Shown: positions 44,995 through 53,132 of the stretch, in pieces
Position numbering within the stretch: position 1 is the stretch's first letter
Layout of the letters: the number at the start of each line of letters is the position of its first letter
DNA from: an uncultured Bacteroidales bacterium
GTDB taxonomy: Bacteria; Bacteroidota; Bacteroidia; Bacteroidales; Paludibacteraceae
Length of the DNA stretch: 64,000 nt
Assembly: GCA_934725535.1 (NCBI GenBank)
Contig: CAKVBV010000002.1
Span: forward strand, 1-64,000
Reading direction: 5' to 3'
Made by a program: the position numbers and the translations under genes
Notes under the pieces: generated by a model
Seen by the model: only the letters and a program-made list of their open reading frames with translations
Told to the model about the DNA's origin: nothing
The model's database searches: none

Positions 44995-46632
44995 TCACAG
45001 CATCTGTCCTAACGCATTGAACCATTGTTCTCCGCGACGGATATAGAGTTGCCCGTTGACAATCACCTTCTGTGCCTTGGTGCCGTTGTCCTGTGCTTCT
45101 ATCAGCGGGGTATTCTCGGTTGCCGTGGACTTGGAGAACAGGGTCTGCATAGCAACCAAGCCTTTGAATTGCTTGTTGGCAGAGGTGAAGGATTGCGAGT
45201 CGTCCGCCACGAAACTGAGCGTCGCCTTTGTGCGGAAGGTGTAAACCAAGTTGTTGCCTGCAATAGAGGCACCAAAGATTGCCTCCATGGCAGAGGCTTT
45301 AATCAGCGGGTATGTGGCACCCATATTCAAATCCGTGTCATACGCCTGCAAGAAGATACGTGCTTGTCCTACGGGTTGTCCCCAATCGTAGTAGTATTGG
45401 TAGAGGCTGTCTCCGCGAGTGAGCAAGCATTGTGCCGTAGCGATACCTGCATTGGTGCCGATTTGTATGCCCTTCACGCACTTGCCGGCTGCGATGTCCA
45501 CTTTGAGGAGAAAGGCATTGTTGGTGCCGGTGTTCGTCAGTTGTCCTGCATCGGTTTTGATACCTCCCATGAAGAAGCCCGACAAGTAGGCGTTATCCTC
45601 CACGACTGCCATACTGTTGAGGCTGAACGAGTTCTTACTATTCTCTTTGGTGCCTTCTATCAAGGTCAGTTTCTCGCACTGCAAGTCGGAGGTAAGGACT
45701 GCGAACAGGGCACTATTCGTGGTGGTCATTGCCACGGATTGTGTGCCGAGGGTTACACCGGCACCTTCAGTGGCTTTTCCGACACTGGTCGCCAAGTACA
45801 ACTTGTTGTTTTCGCAGGTCAGGCTTGCCGACGAACTATTGACCTGTACCCCGCCCGTCTTGATGTAGGACAGCATACGGAAGTCTTTGTCGAACTTGAC
45901 GATAACCAGACTGCCCAGCACCTTGCCTTCTTTATCAAGTACTTCGGACTTGATGGTGTCGTTGCCTATAACCAAGCCCGGGTTGAGTACAGCCAAGAGG
46001 TAATAGTTAGTGCCGTCGGTCTTGAGGTCGCAGAACGTCATCGAAGCCGAAGCGGCATCGGCTGTGTATATCTTCGCCAAGAGTGTGGGTTCGCCTGCGG
46101 CAGAGTAACGAATAATGGCACCATACTTCTTGGAAACCGCAGCATTATAGGTCTCCTCCCATACCAAACCGGTGCCGTTGGTGCCCGTGAACTGCATGAC
46201 TTTGTTGTCGCCGAGTTTGTTCTTGTCGGCGTGCTTGCCGGACACAGCCAACAGCAGTCCGCCATCGTCGGTAGGCAGCCCCGTGTAGGTGTTGTCGAAA
46301 TTACCGCGGTTGCTGACGCTCGTCCAGAGGGGATTGAAGTCTTTGTCGGTCTTGGCAATGATGAAATTGGTGTTGGATTGGCTCATATTCGCCTCGAAAG
46401 GACATGTGGCAAACTCCTGCCCGAAGAGGGTCAGCGTAGGGGCGTCGCCCACGGAACTGCCCTGACCGATGATGAATACCTCGCCGTCCTGATTGCTGAG
46501 GGCTTGGCGAATGCTGGTATTGCCTGTGGAGACAGTGGTGCCTCCGTACTCCAAAGCCGTCCAGCCGACCAACTGAGCGGACATGGTCGCACTCGCGAGG
46601 AGTGCTGCTGCAAAAAGTAAACTCTTTTTCAT
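44995..46632 (-). CDS. Large secreted protein with C-terminal sorting-type tail, unknown function
   Basis: 545 residues from MKKSLLFAAALLASATMSAQ (Met at 46632), whose promoter lies at 46672-46702. A Met 14 codons upstream is not needed. The body is beta-rich with repeated FDKDFxxL and TDKDFNPLW elements, suggesting a beta-propeller-like or repeat fold. The last 35 residues (NGTKAQKVIVNGQLYIRRGE, then QWFNALGQML) match the ending KxIxNGxLYIxRxGxxYNAxGQ common on exported Bacteroidales proteins thought to be type IX cargo. Probably surface-exposed; function unknown. Confidence 0.8.
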   Translation of the reverse strand: MKKSLLFAAALLASATMSAQLVGWTALEYGGTTVSTGNTSIRQALSNQDGEVFIIGQGSSVGDAPTLTLFGQEFATCPFEANMSQSNTNFIIAKTDKDFNPLWTSVSNRGNFDNTYTGLPTDDGGLLLAVSGKHADKNKLGDNKVMQFTGTNGTGLVWEETYNAAVSKKYGAIIRYSAAGEPTLLAKIYTADAASASMTFCDLKTDGTNYYLLAVLNPGLVIGNDTIKSEVLDKEGKVLGSLVIVKFDKDFRMLSYIKTGGVQVNSSSASLTCENNKLYLATSVGKATEGAGVTLGTQSVAMTTTNSALFAVLTSDLQCEKLTLIEGTKENSKNSFSLNSMAVVEDNAYLSGFFMGGIKTDAGQLTNTGTNNAFLLKVDIAAGKCVKGIQIGTNAGIATAQCLLTRGDSLYQYYYDWGQPVGQARIFLQAYDTDLNMGATYPLIKASAMEAIFGASIAGNNLVYTFRTKATLSFVADDSQSFTSANKQFKGLVAMQTLFSKSTATENTPLIEAQDNGTKAQKVIVNGQLYIRRGEQWFNALGQML

Positions 46633-46671
46633 ATTCGTAGTTTTTAAGTTTATATTGTTCGTTTTCGGGTG

Positions 46672-46702
46672 CAAAATTACTGCCGTTTGTCCGCTACGAC
46701 AA
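46672..46702 (-). promoter_or_regulatory. Promoter of the 545-residue secreted protein
   Basis: Minus-strand TTG (46700-46702), a 20-base spacer and TAATTTTG (46672-46679). Confidence 0.65.
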
Positions 46703-46757
46703 TCCTCAAAAACAGGGAATTTCGTTGTAAGGGTATCCCAAGAAGTGGGTATGCTGT

Positions 46758-46860
46758 CGATATTGACGGCTTAATCACATACTAATCTCATACTAATCAC
46801 ATACTAATCACATACTAATATCATAGTCTTAACCCGAGACTCCCCCAACCCCCTCAGAGA
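46758..46860. repeat. 11-bp tandem array with conserved flanks, 5 units, plus C-rich repeat
   Basis: Units at 46774-46828: ATCACATACTA, ATCTCATACTA, two of ATCACATACTA, and ATATCATAGTC. The flanks CGATATTGACGGCTTA and TTAACCCGA match those at 25335-25412. The order of the variant units differs from that copy. The C-rich GACTCCCCCAACCCCCTCAG tract found also inside queA follows at 46837. Confidence 0.85.
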
Positions 46861-46910
46861 GGAGGCTCAATAATACGTATCACCTTAATAAGTACAGTAT
46901 CGGCAATTTG

Positions 46911-46929
46911 ACGACGCGAGCCGCGTCGT
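46911..46929. repeat. Dispersed palindrome ACGACGCGAGCCGCGTCGT
   Basis: Perfect copy followed by CCCCCAAGT, 41 bases upstream of the promoter of the 6S-like RNA. Confidence 0.85.
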
Positions 46930-46969
46930 CCCCCAAGTGCGCAGCAGCCTATGTCCAAAGAACTTTTTA

Positions 46970-47001
46970 TTTGCGTAAATCGGACAAAAGCAGTACTTTT
47001 G
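46970..47001 (+). promoter_or_regulatory. Promoter of 6S-like RNA
   Basis: TTTG (46970-46973), a 20-base spacer and TACTTTTG (46994-47001). Transcription would start near 47008. Confidence 0.8.
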
Positions 47002-47007
47002 CAACCG

Positions 47008-47290
47008 TAAACATAAAAGGCGTTTATTGACGCTCTGTTCCGGCGGATTGGAATCTCGCAAGTTCTATTAACAAGCCGAACAAAGCAACGATAGATGTCC
47101 TCGTGGTATGAGTATATCTCTCGTATATGCTACATAGCGAGTACAAGTTGTGTACTTGTGACTTTGTGTTGTAGTATGTAAGAGAGCAGTATATGCTTGT
47201 ATGGGCGTGGGCTTCGCGTTGTCAGTTCTCTTGTTAAGGGCAATGCGAGAGCCTCAATCCGTGGAACGACAATAGTCGATTTCCACGCTT
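47008..47290 (+). ncRNA. ssrS: Rod-shaped structured RNA, 6S RNA candidate
   Basis: A noncoding interval with its own promoter and a strong terminator. The ends pair: GTTCC (47037-47041) with GGAAC (47263-47267), and CGGATTG with CAATCCG. Next, TCTCGCA (47054-47060) pairs with TGCGAGA (47244-47250), and ACAAG with CTTGT. The middle folds as a long hairpin (TATCTCTC with GAGAG, GCTACAT with TGTAGTA, and ACAAGT/ACTTGT at the tip). A closing stem, inner bulge and long apical hairpin are the 6S RNA layout, which inhibits RNA polymerase holoenzyme. At about 283 bases it is longer than typical 6S, so a novel RNA is the alternative. The terminator CGTGGAA/TTCCACG overlaps the closing stem. Confidence 0.55.
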
Positions 47291-47497
47291 TTTGTGTTTG
47301 TACCTACCGGAGTATAAACATAAAATGACAAGCCTATGACATAGTACCCTACTATCGTGTGCATACCTTGAAAAACAGGGGATGGAAAGATTGCCGTAAT
47401 CCGTCTTTGTATGCACGCCTTTCACCATTCGGCACATATATGGAGTATTGCGAAAAGCCATGAACAAGTGAGTAGCAAACAAATACACAACTATAAA

Positions 47498-48388
47498 ATG
47501 AAAACAATAAAATTATTAGCAATTCTTTGCTTATCTATCGTATGCAGCCACTCGTATGCTGCACAAGTGGGAGATATTATATTGGTAGATGGTTATCCCG
47601 CCATCGTTATATACACCAACGAAACAGGAGAGCATGGTTTAGTATGTTCTTCCAAAGCAATCAGCAACTTGGAATTTGAGCAAATAGTTAAAGAGAAAAT
47701 CAAGAAGGAAGATATGGGAGAGGAAGAGGCTAAAGAGGCTGCACTGACAGAGATAGGCAGACCTTTATTAGTATATATGAACAGAGACGATAAACAAGTG
47801 AGAAAAAACACTGAAGCATTAAGCGCATCTAACTCTATTTACGGGAAAGAGAATGCTGAACAGATATTAGCATATTGTGAAACCAACGACATTGATATGG
47901 CAGCCTATTTTCCAGAACAATACTGGGCAACCCAATTAGGAGAAGGCTGGTTCATTCCCGGAGTGTACGAATTAGAACTGTATGCCAAATTCCTAACCAA
48001 TGGTCGTGAACTTGGTAAGAAAGGAAAACTGACAGGTAAAGCATACTCAGAATTTTTGATTAGAAATAGTGCTATATGTGGCAAAGTTGTGGGAGATTAT
48101 GGAACATCGTTCAATCTTCCATACAGGGCGATGTCCTCAACACTCGTTAATAGTACATGGGGGAAAGATAAAGCAAACAAAAAACTAATAGGAAAGGTAC
48201 CTGCATCTGCGTATGGTGGAGGTACTCTTCTTCAGTTAATGACAATGGTTGTTGATGCATCTGTCCGTGCCGCTCATAAATCTGAATTTTTGAGTTTATA
48301 TCTACTTGGTGGCATTGGTTTTCAGTTCAAGTTTGTAACAAATCAAGTAGATAATGATGGAAATGTCATTGCAGTCAAAGAATTCTAA
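47498..48388 (+). CDS. Exported protein of unknown function
   Basis: 296 residues from MKTIKLLAILCLSIVCSHSYAAQ, a good signal peptide (Met at 47498; the Met 29 codons upstream would hide it). A lysine/glutamate-rich helix lies near 58-80. The segment QLGEGWFIPGVYELELYAKFL resembles the GWxLPsxxEL element of DUF1566/Fibrobacter-type secreted proteins, followed by GGIGFQFKFV near the end. AT-rich compared with core genes. It begins 200 bases after the 6S-like RNA and overlaps no other gene. Function unknown. Confidence 0.75.
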   Translation: MKTIKLLAILCLSIVCSHSYAAQVGDIILVDGYPAIVIYTNETGEHGLVCSSKAISNLEFEQIVKEKIKKEDMGEEEAKEAALTEIGRPLLVYMNRDDKQVRKNTEALSASNSIYGKENAEQILAYCETNDIDMAAYFPEQYWATQLGEGWFIPGVYELELYAKFLTNGRELGKKGKLTGKAYSEFLIRNSAICGKVVGDYGTSFNLPYRAMSSTLVNSTWGKDKANKKLIGKVPASAYGGGTLLQLMTMVVDASVRAAHKSEFLSLYLLGGIGFQFKFVTNQVDNDGNVIAVKEF

Positions 48389-48407
48389 TCATTCAAGTAT
48401 TATCTTT

Positions 48408-49088
48408 ATGAAAACAACCAAGTTTTATTTCATTCTACTGCTTTGTGGAATAGCACTATTCACCTCCTGCTCAACCGCTCTACAAGGAATACAAAGTATT
48501 CCGCGTCAGCAGCAACAATTCGGGAAAGAGAATATGGAGTTTATCGGCTTCAAGAACATAAGCCGCAACAATGTAATGCTTCGCGACTTCGGCACAGAGT
48601 TGGAGCGTAGTCATATCGCTATCAACAAGCAGAACTTCTATATGGGTATTTTCTCTTTGCAAGAGTTGGAGACATATAAATCCACTATGAGATACGTTAC
48701 ATTCGTAGATGTAATCAAACACTCGTACACAAAGAATGATATGATTGAGCATAAACCCGGCTTGGAGATAGTAGGCTGGGTGGTCGCCGGACTAACATGT
48801 TTTACGTTATTTCCTGTTTATCTCCCTATGATTTGTAGTGCAGGAGGCAATGCTTGCCAAATCAACCTCAATTGCGAATACCAATTATACGTGTATGATA
48901 CCGTAAAGAAGGAGGTAGTATTGACTACGCCTATCGAAATCAAACAAAGTGATTTATATAGGGGACAATTTGGACATAAAGAAACCGATAAGGCGGCTGT
49001 GAATGAGAGATATAAGAACATCCTGTTCAACACCTTGTTGGAGAACTATGCCAATGCGTATAACTTTGTGAAGAATATCAACGAATAG
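48408..49088 (+). CDS. Lipoprotein with internal membrane segment, unknown function
   Basis: 226 residues from MKTTKFYFILLLCGIALFTSCSTA with lipobox FTSC. A hydrophobic segment (IVGWVVAGLTCFTLFPVYLPMICSAGG) lies near 130-156. The remainder is soluble and ends in a helix (YKNILFNTLLENYANAYNFVKNI). It follows the preceding exported protein by 19 bases and shares its AT-rich composition, so the two are a likely pair. No recognised domain. Confidence 0.75.
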   Translation: MKTTKFYFILLLCGIALFTSCSTALQGIQSIPRQQQQFGKENMEFIGFKNISRNNVMLRDFGTELERSHIAINKQNFYMGIFSLQELETYKSTMRYVTFVDVIKHSYTKNDMIEHKPGLEIVGWVVAGLTCFTLFPVYLPMICSAGGNACQINLNCEYQLYVYDTVKKEVVLTTPIEIKQSDLYRGQFGHKETDKAAVNERYKNILFNTLLENYANAYNFVKNINE

Positions 49089-49120
49089 TAATCCCAATAG
49101 GATTTTCGACAAACACGACA

Positions 49121-49160
49121 AGAGGCTGTCTAACAAGTATCGTTGGGCAGCCTTTGTTTG
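49121..49160 (+). terminator. Terminator-type hairpin of the AGAGGCTGTCTAACAAG family
   Basis: AGGCTGTC pairs with GGGCAGCCT across AACAAGTATCGTT, followed by TTTGTTTG. Related hairpins occur at 54189 and 55527. Confidence 0.65.
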
Positions 49161-49275
49161 CAGAATATGCAAAAAGGTCATTTCTCATAGCAACTGCATC
49201 AAAACAATAGCATACTTAGTATCATTCAAAAATATGTATGGCATTATGCTGTTTTCTAAATACTATTTACATCTA

Positions 49276-49405
49276 ACGACGCGAGCCGATAAGGAGTTCT
49301 ACTCAAGTTGCAGGGCTCGTTTTCGCTACGGCACTTCTGTATGACGACGCGAGCCGCGTCGTCCCCCAGCACAGCATAGTCATACGGTTTGTACCAAACC
49401 GACCG
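49276..49405. repeat. Composite palindrome repeat, full copy (about 130 bp)
   Basis: Runs from ACGACGCGAGCCGATAAGGA through the palindrome (49344-49362) to CATACGGTTTGTACCAAAC. Same structure as 27379-27510. In both copies the left half repeats the first 13 bases of the palindrome, so the unit is bounded by related sequences. Confidence 0.8.
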
Positions 49406-49479
49406 CGGACGAGGACGTCCGCGTCTCCGGAATGATACGCAATTTTGGTGCGGTTGCCCCGAATGAAGTTTACAAAGAC

Positions 49480-49510
49480 TTGCAAGTTTGCAAGAAATGT
49501 TATATCTTTG
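49480..49510 (+). promoter_or_regulatory. Promoter of the OB-domain secreted protein
   Basis: TTG (49480-49482), a 20-base spacer and TATCTTTG (49503-49510), 27 bases before the ATG at 49538. Confidence 0.65.
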
Positions 49511-49537
49511 CAAGCAGAAATCAAAGGTAATACGATT

Positions 49538-51088
49538 ATGAAAAAGGGTATAATGCTATGTGTACTTGCCATGCTGTTTGCTGTGGCAGAGGGTAGCAAC
49601 CCGTTTACTACGGGCAGTTTTCAATTAGTAACAGATGTCTCGCAACTATCCGACTCCGACCAAATCATCATAGGCGTGAACGCTGCGGGCGTAAACAAAA
49701 TCATGGGCTACTATGATGCAGACAAGTCGAAGAATAATATCCGCGCCATAGCAGGGCAATACACCGACAACCGCACACGCGTAACAGCCAACGATGATGC
49801 GACTTACACGTTGCACAAGACGGAATTGAACGGGAAGGAAGCCTTTTACATACAGGACGAAATACATTACGTGGAGGCATATCTCGTAGCCAGCGGCGGC
49901 AAGACTAAGAACGTGTTGGCAGCGTGGAACAAACTGACCGACAGCAAGACCTACGGCAACTATGGCTATTGGGACATCAGCGTGGCTGATAATGGTGCCG
50001 CTACGATTATGAACCTCGGGAACAGCAAAGGCAAATACTTGCAGTATAATGCCAGCAACGCACTCTTTGCCTGCTACGAAACCCCAAGCAGCCAAACACC
50101 TGTGTGCATATACCGCTATGTGGCTCCGCTGGGCGACACCACCATGATACTGGTCCCGATGACAGATTTCGGGTTGGTATGCAAGACGGGCGAGCGTGCC
50201 ACAGGTAGCAGGACCATCACGGTATATGCCAACGGAACAGAGGAGGATATTCGCGTGCAGTTGAAGCATGGTGCGCCGTTTGCATTGTCAACCACACAGA
50301 CAGGGCACGAAGGCGGCGACATTACCATCTCTTATGATGTCGCTGACACAGGCATCTACCAAGACACGCTGCTCCTTACAAGCGGAGACATAACCGCCGA
50401 AGCCGTAATCGGGTTGCAAGTAACCAAACCAATGAAAGTGGCAGAAGCCGTACGGGCGGAGGACAATAGTACGCTATATTTGGACACTGTGGTGGTGACC
50501 AAGAAGTACGACCACTACATCTTTGTGCGCGACGCTACGGGTTCTATGCTCATCTTCGACACCGGTGATGCCGCCGGCAAACGGTATGGCAAAGATTTGG
50601 AGAACGGACACGTGCTGGTAGGTGCAACCGGTAAGTTTGTGAACTACTATGGAGTACCCGAACTGCTGCCGTCAGCCAAGTGGCGCGTACTATCCAAGCA
50701 AGTGGAATGTCTGCCTGAACGGTTTGCACAGGAGACGACACAAGGAAATGTGGACTCGGCTATGGTCTGCCGCTATATGCGCTTCGACAATGTGATGATT
50801 GACGACAACGATATGGCGACATCGGCATTGCTATCCCCCGTCAAAGCGACGGAGAACATCGGGGGCAGACTGATCCACAATACACTGACCACATTGGATG
50901 CTATTGTGATGCTCTCGCACGACGAAGTACAGTTGTGGCTCGTCAGACAGGAGAAAGTCTCCACAGATACAGACACCCTTTCCGCCCCTTATGACGACAG
51001 CATGCCATGCAAGAAGATTCAAGATGGAAAAGTGGTTATCATACGCGGAGGGAACACCTATTCTACCACCGGTTTGCAGATAAAATGA
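49538..51088 (+). CDS. Secreted protein with OB-like domain and C-terminal sorting-type tail
   Basis: 516 residues from MKKGIMLCVLAMLFAVAEGS (Met at 49538, just after the promoter). The N-terminal domain (about 25-190) reads like a mixed beta domain (SQLSDSDQIIIGVNAAG, YTLHKTELNGKEAFYIQD). An Ig-like part follows. An OB-fold-like region (NSTLYLDTVVVTKKYDHYIFVRDATGSMLIFD, NGHVLVGATGKFVNYYGVPEL) recalls the domain of the endonuclease at 25530. The end (KKIQDGKVVIIRGGNTYSTT) is the recurring type IX-type tail. No nuclease motif is present. Probably surface-attached. Confidence 0.78.
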   Translation: MKKGIMLCVLAMLFAVAEGSNPFTTGSFQLVTDVSQLSDSDQIIIGVNAAGVNKIMGYYDADKSKNNIRAIAGQYTDNRTRVTANDDATYTLHKTELNGKEAFYIQDEIHYVEAYLVASGGKTKNVLAAWNKLTDSKTYGNYGYWDISVADNGAATIMNLGNSKGKYLQYNASNALFACYETPSSQTPVCIYRYVAPLGDTTMILVPMTDFGLVCKTGERATGSRTITVYANGTEEDIRVQLKHGAPFALSTTQTGHEGGDITISYDVADTGIYQDTLLLTSGDITAEAVIGLQVTKPMKVAEAVRAEDNSTLYLDTVVVTKKYDHYIFVRDATGSMLIFDTGDAAGKRYGKDLENGHVLVGATGKFVNYYGVPELLPSAKWRVLSKQVECLPERFAQETTQGNVDSAMVCRYMRFDNVMIDDNDMATSALLSPVKATENIGGRLIHNTLTTLDAIVMLSHDEVQLWLVRQEKVSTDTDTLSAPYDDSMPCKKIQDGKVVIIRGGNTYSTTGLQIK

Positions 51089-51102
51089 CACCTTTATCTA
51101 CT

Positions 51103-51141
51103 ACGCAAGCAGGATACCAAGTGTGTCCTGCTTGCGTTTTG
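51103..51141 (+). terminator. Terminator of the OB-domain secreted protein
   Basis: Perfect 12-bp stem ACGCAAGCAGGA/TCCTGCTTGCGT (51103-51114, 51126-51137) ending in TTTT, 14 bases past the stop. Confidence 0.92.
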
Positions 51142-51172
51142 ATACCACCAGACCGGTAAAAAGCGAGTTTGA

Positions 51173-51204
51173 TTTGGGTATGTAGAAAATAAGTCGTACC
51201 TTTG
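51173..51204 (+). promoter_or_regulatory. Promoter of korAB
   Basis: TTTG (51173-51176), a 20-base spacer and TACCTTTG (51197-51204), with a leader of about 50 bases. Confidence 0.75.
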
Positions 51205-51261
51205 CACCGATTTTGAGCGGCGGTCGTATGCCGATTGCCGCACCTTAAACAAAAAGATATT

Positions 51262-53121
51262 ATGCAAAAACAAAATGTAGTGGTACGCTTTTGCGGCGAC
51301 TCCGGAGACGGTATGCAATTGACCGGCAACATGTTCTCCTCACTTAGTGCCATTTTAGGCAATGAGATTAGCACCCTACCCGACTTTCCTGCCGAGATAC
51401 GCGCCCCGCAAGGCACGCTGGGCGGCGTGAGCGGTTTCCAAGTGAACTTGGGTGCGGGCGTTTACACCCCCGGCGACAAAGCCGATGTGATTGTGGCTAT
51501 GAACGCTGCGGCATTGAAAGTCTGCACGTTAGGCTCCAAGTTCAACCAACCCGGTGCGAAGTGGGAGGACAGCAGTTCGATGTACAAGAAGAACGCTGTG
51601 GTCATCGTGGACACCGACTCGTTCACAGACAAAGACCTCGAGAAGGCACTGTACAAGACCGACAACCCCTTCACCGAACTCGGTATTCCCGAGAGCGTGC
51701 AAATCGTTCCGGTGGCACTGACCGCACTCACCAAAGAGAGTCTGAAGGACTCGGGCTTGGACAACAAGGCTATCCTCAAGTCGCGCAATATGTTCGCGCT
51801 GGGTGTCGTTTGCTGGCTGTTCAACCGTCCTATCGACAAGGCTATCCACTTCCTCGAGGGCAAGTTCAAGAAGAAACCGCAACTCATCGCGCCCAATGTG
51901 AAGGTGCTGACCGACGGTTTCAACTACGGCAATAACCTCGCACTCAATATCCAGACCGTCAACGTGGAGAAGGCAGAGGACCTGCCTCACGGCAAATACA
52001 CCTCCATCGCGGGCAACAAAGCCACTGCATGGGGCTTGATTGCGGCTGCCGAGAAGTGCGGCAAGCGTCTGTTCCTGGGCTCCTATCCCATCACCCCCGC
52101 CACCGACATCATGCACGAACTGGCTGCCCGTAAAGACATGGGCGTGATGGTGGTGCAAGCCGAGGACGAGATAGCAGGTGTCTGCACCGCTATCGGTGCA
52201 TCGTTTGCCGGCGACCTCGCGGCTACCAGCACTTCGGGACCTGGTTTGAGTCTGAAATCCGAGGCTATCGGATTGGCAGTGATGGCAGAGTTGCCCTTGG
52301 TGGTTATTGATGTACAGCGCGGCGGTCCCAGCACGGGTCTGCCTACCAAGACCGAACAGACCGACCTCATGCAGGCTATTTACGGTCGTAACGGCGAGTG
52401 CCCCGCAGTGGTTATGGCGGCTTCCACGTCGGCTAACTGCTTCGAGTACGCCTATATGGCTGCCAAAATCGCTTTGGAGAATATGACCCCCGTCATTCTG
52501 ATGACCGACACCTATTTGGCAAACGGTACGGGCTTGTGGCGTATCCCACAACTCAGCGAACTGCCCGCTATCCACCCGCAAGGGGTGCCCGAGGAACTCA
52601 AGGGCAAGTACAACCCTGCTCTGCGTGACGAGAACAATGTCCGCTACTGGGCTTATGCCGGTATGGAGGGCTACGAGCACCGCAATATCGGTCTCGAGCG
52701 TGACGCACAGAAAGGCAGCATCTCCACCAACCCCGAGAACCACGAACTGATGGTTCGCGCGCGTCAAGCCAAGGTGGACCAAGTGGCTAACCGTATCCCC
52801 GAACTCCGCGTACAATGCAACGCCCAGAGCGACACGCTCCTCGTGGGCTGGGGTTCCACCGAGGGACACCTCCACGCGGCTGCCAACGAACTGAACTGCG
52901 CACTGGCGCACTTCAACTATATCAACCCGCTGCCCAAGAACACCGCCGACGTCCTCCGCGCATACAAGCGCATCGTCGTTTGCGAACTCAACAGCGGACA
53001 GTTTGCTAATTATCTGCGCTCAAAAATCAGCGGCGTTAACCTGCTGCAATACAACGAGATAATGGGTCAGCCATTCGCTGTAGAGCGCATTGTGGAATAC
53101 GTAAAGGGGTTAAATGACTAA
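51262..53121 (+). CDS. korA: 2-oxoacid:ferredoxin oxidoreductase, fused gamma-alpha subunit
   Basis: 619 residues from the ATG at 51262 (MQKQNVVVRFCGDSGDGMQLTG). Residues 1-190 are the gamma domain (GDSGDGMQLTGNMFSSLSAILGNEISTLPDFPAEIRAP). Residues 210-619 are the alpha (TPP-pyrimidine) domain (GNKATAWGLIAAAEKCGKRLFLGSYPITPATDIMHELAA, ATSTSGPGLSLKSEAIGLAVMAELPLVVIDVQRGGPSTGLPTKTEQ). With KorB it oxidatively decarboxylates a 2-oxoacid, probably 2-oxoglutarate, to the acyl-CoA, reducing ferredoxin. It is anaerobe-typical. Confidence 0.94.
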   Translation: MQKQNVVVRFCGDSGDGMQLTGNMFSSLSAILGNEISTLPDFPAEIRAPQGTLGGVSGFQVNLGAGVYTPGDKADVIVAMNAAALKVCTLGSKFNQPGAKWEDSSSMYKKNAVVIVDTDSFTDKDLEKALYKTDNPFTELGIPESVQIVPVALTALTKESLKDSGLDNKAILKSRNMFALGVVCWLFNRPIDKAIHFLEGKFKKKPQLIAPNVKVLTDGFNYGNNLALNIQTVNVEKAEDLPHGKYTSIAGNKATAWGLIAAAEKCGKRLFLGSYPITPATDIMHELAARKDMGVMVVQAEDEIAGVCTAIGASFAGDLAATSTSGPGLSLKSEAIGLAVMAELPLVVIDVQRGGPSTGLPTKTEQTDLMQAIYGRNGECPAVVMAASTSANCFEYAYMAAKIALENMTPVILMTDTYLANGTGLWRIPQLSELPAIHPQGVPEELKGKYNPALRDENNVRYWAYAGMEGYEHRNIGLERDAQKGSISTNPENHELMVRARQAKVDQVANRIPELRVQCNAQSDTLLVGWGSTEGHLHAAANELNCALAHFNYINPLPKNTADVLRAYKRIVVCELNSGQFANYLRSKISGVNLLQYNEIMGQPFAVERIVEYVKGLND

Positions 53122-53132
53122 AAGGAAAAATT

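Noticed and set aside
45025..46620. 531-codon open frame antisense to the secreted protein at 44995
   Set aside because: The minus-strand frame has a signal peptide, promoter and sorting tail; the plus-strand frame has none.
47008..47290. tmRNA or RNase P RNA
   Set aside because: No tRNA-like ends, tag frame or CCA, and none of the conserved RNase P core sequences.
51529..52911. 460-codon open frame antisense to korA
   Set aside because: Shadow of a GC-rich, codon-biased gene; composition is His/Gly/Val-rich with no protein features, and the sense strand is a clear KorA.
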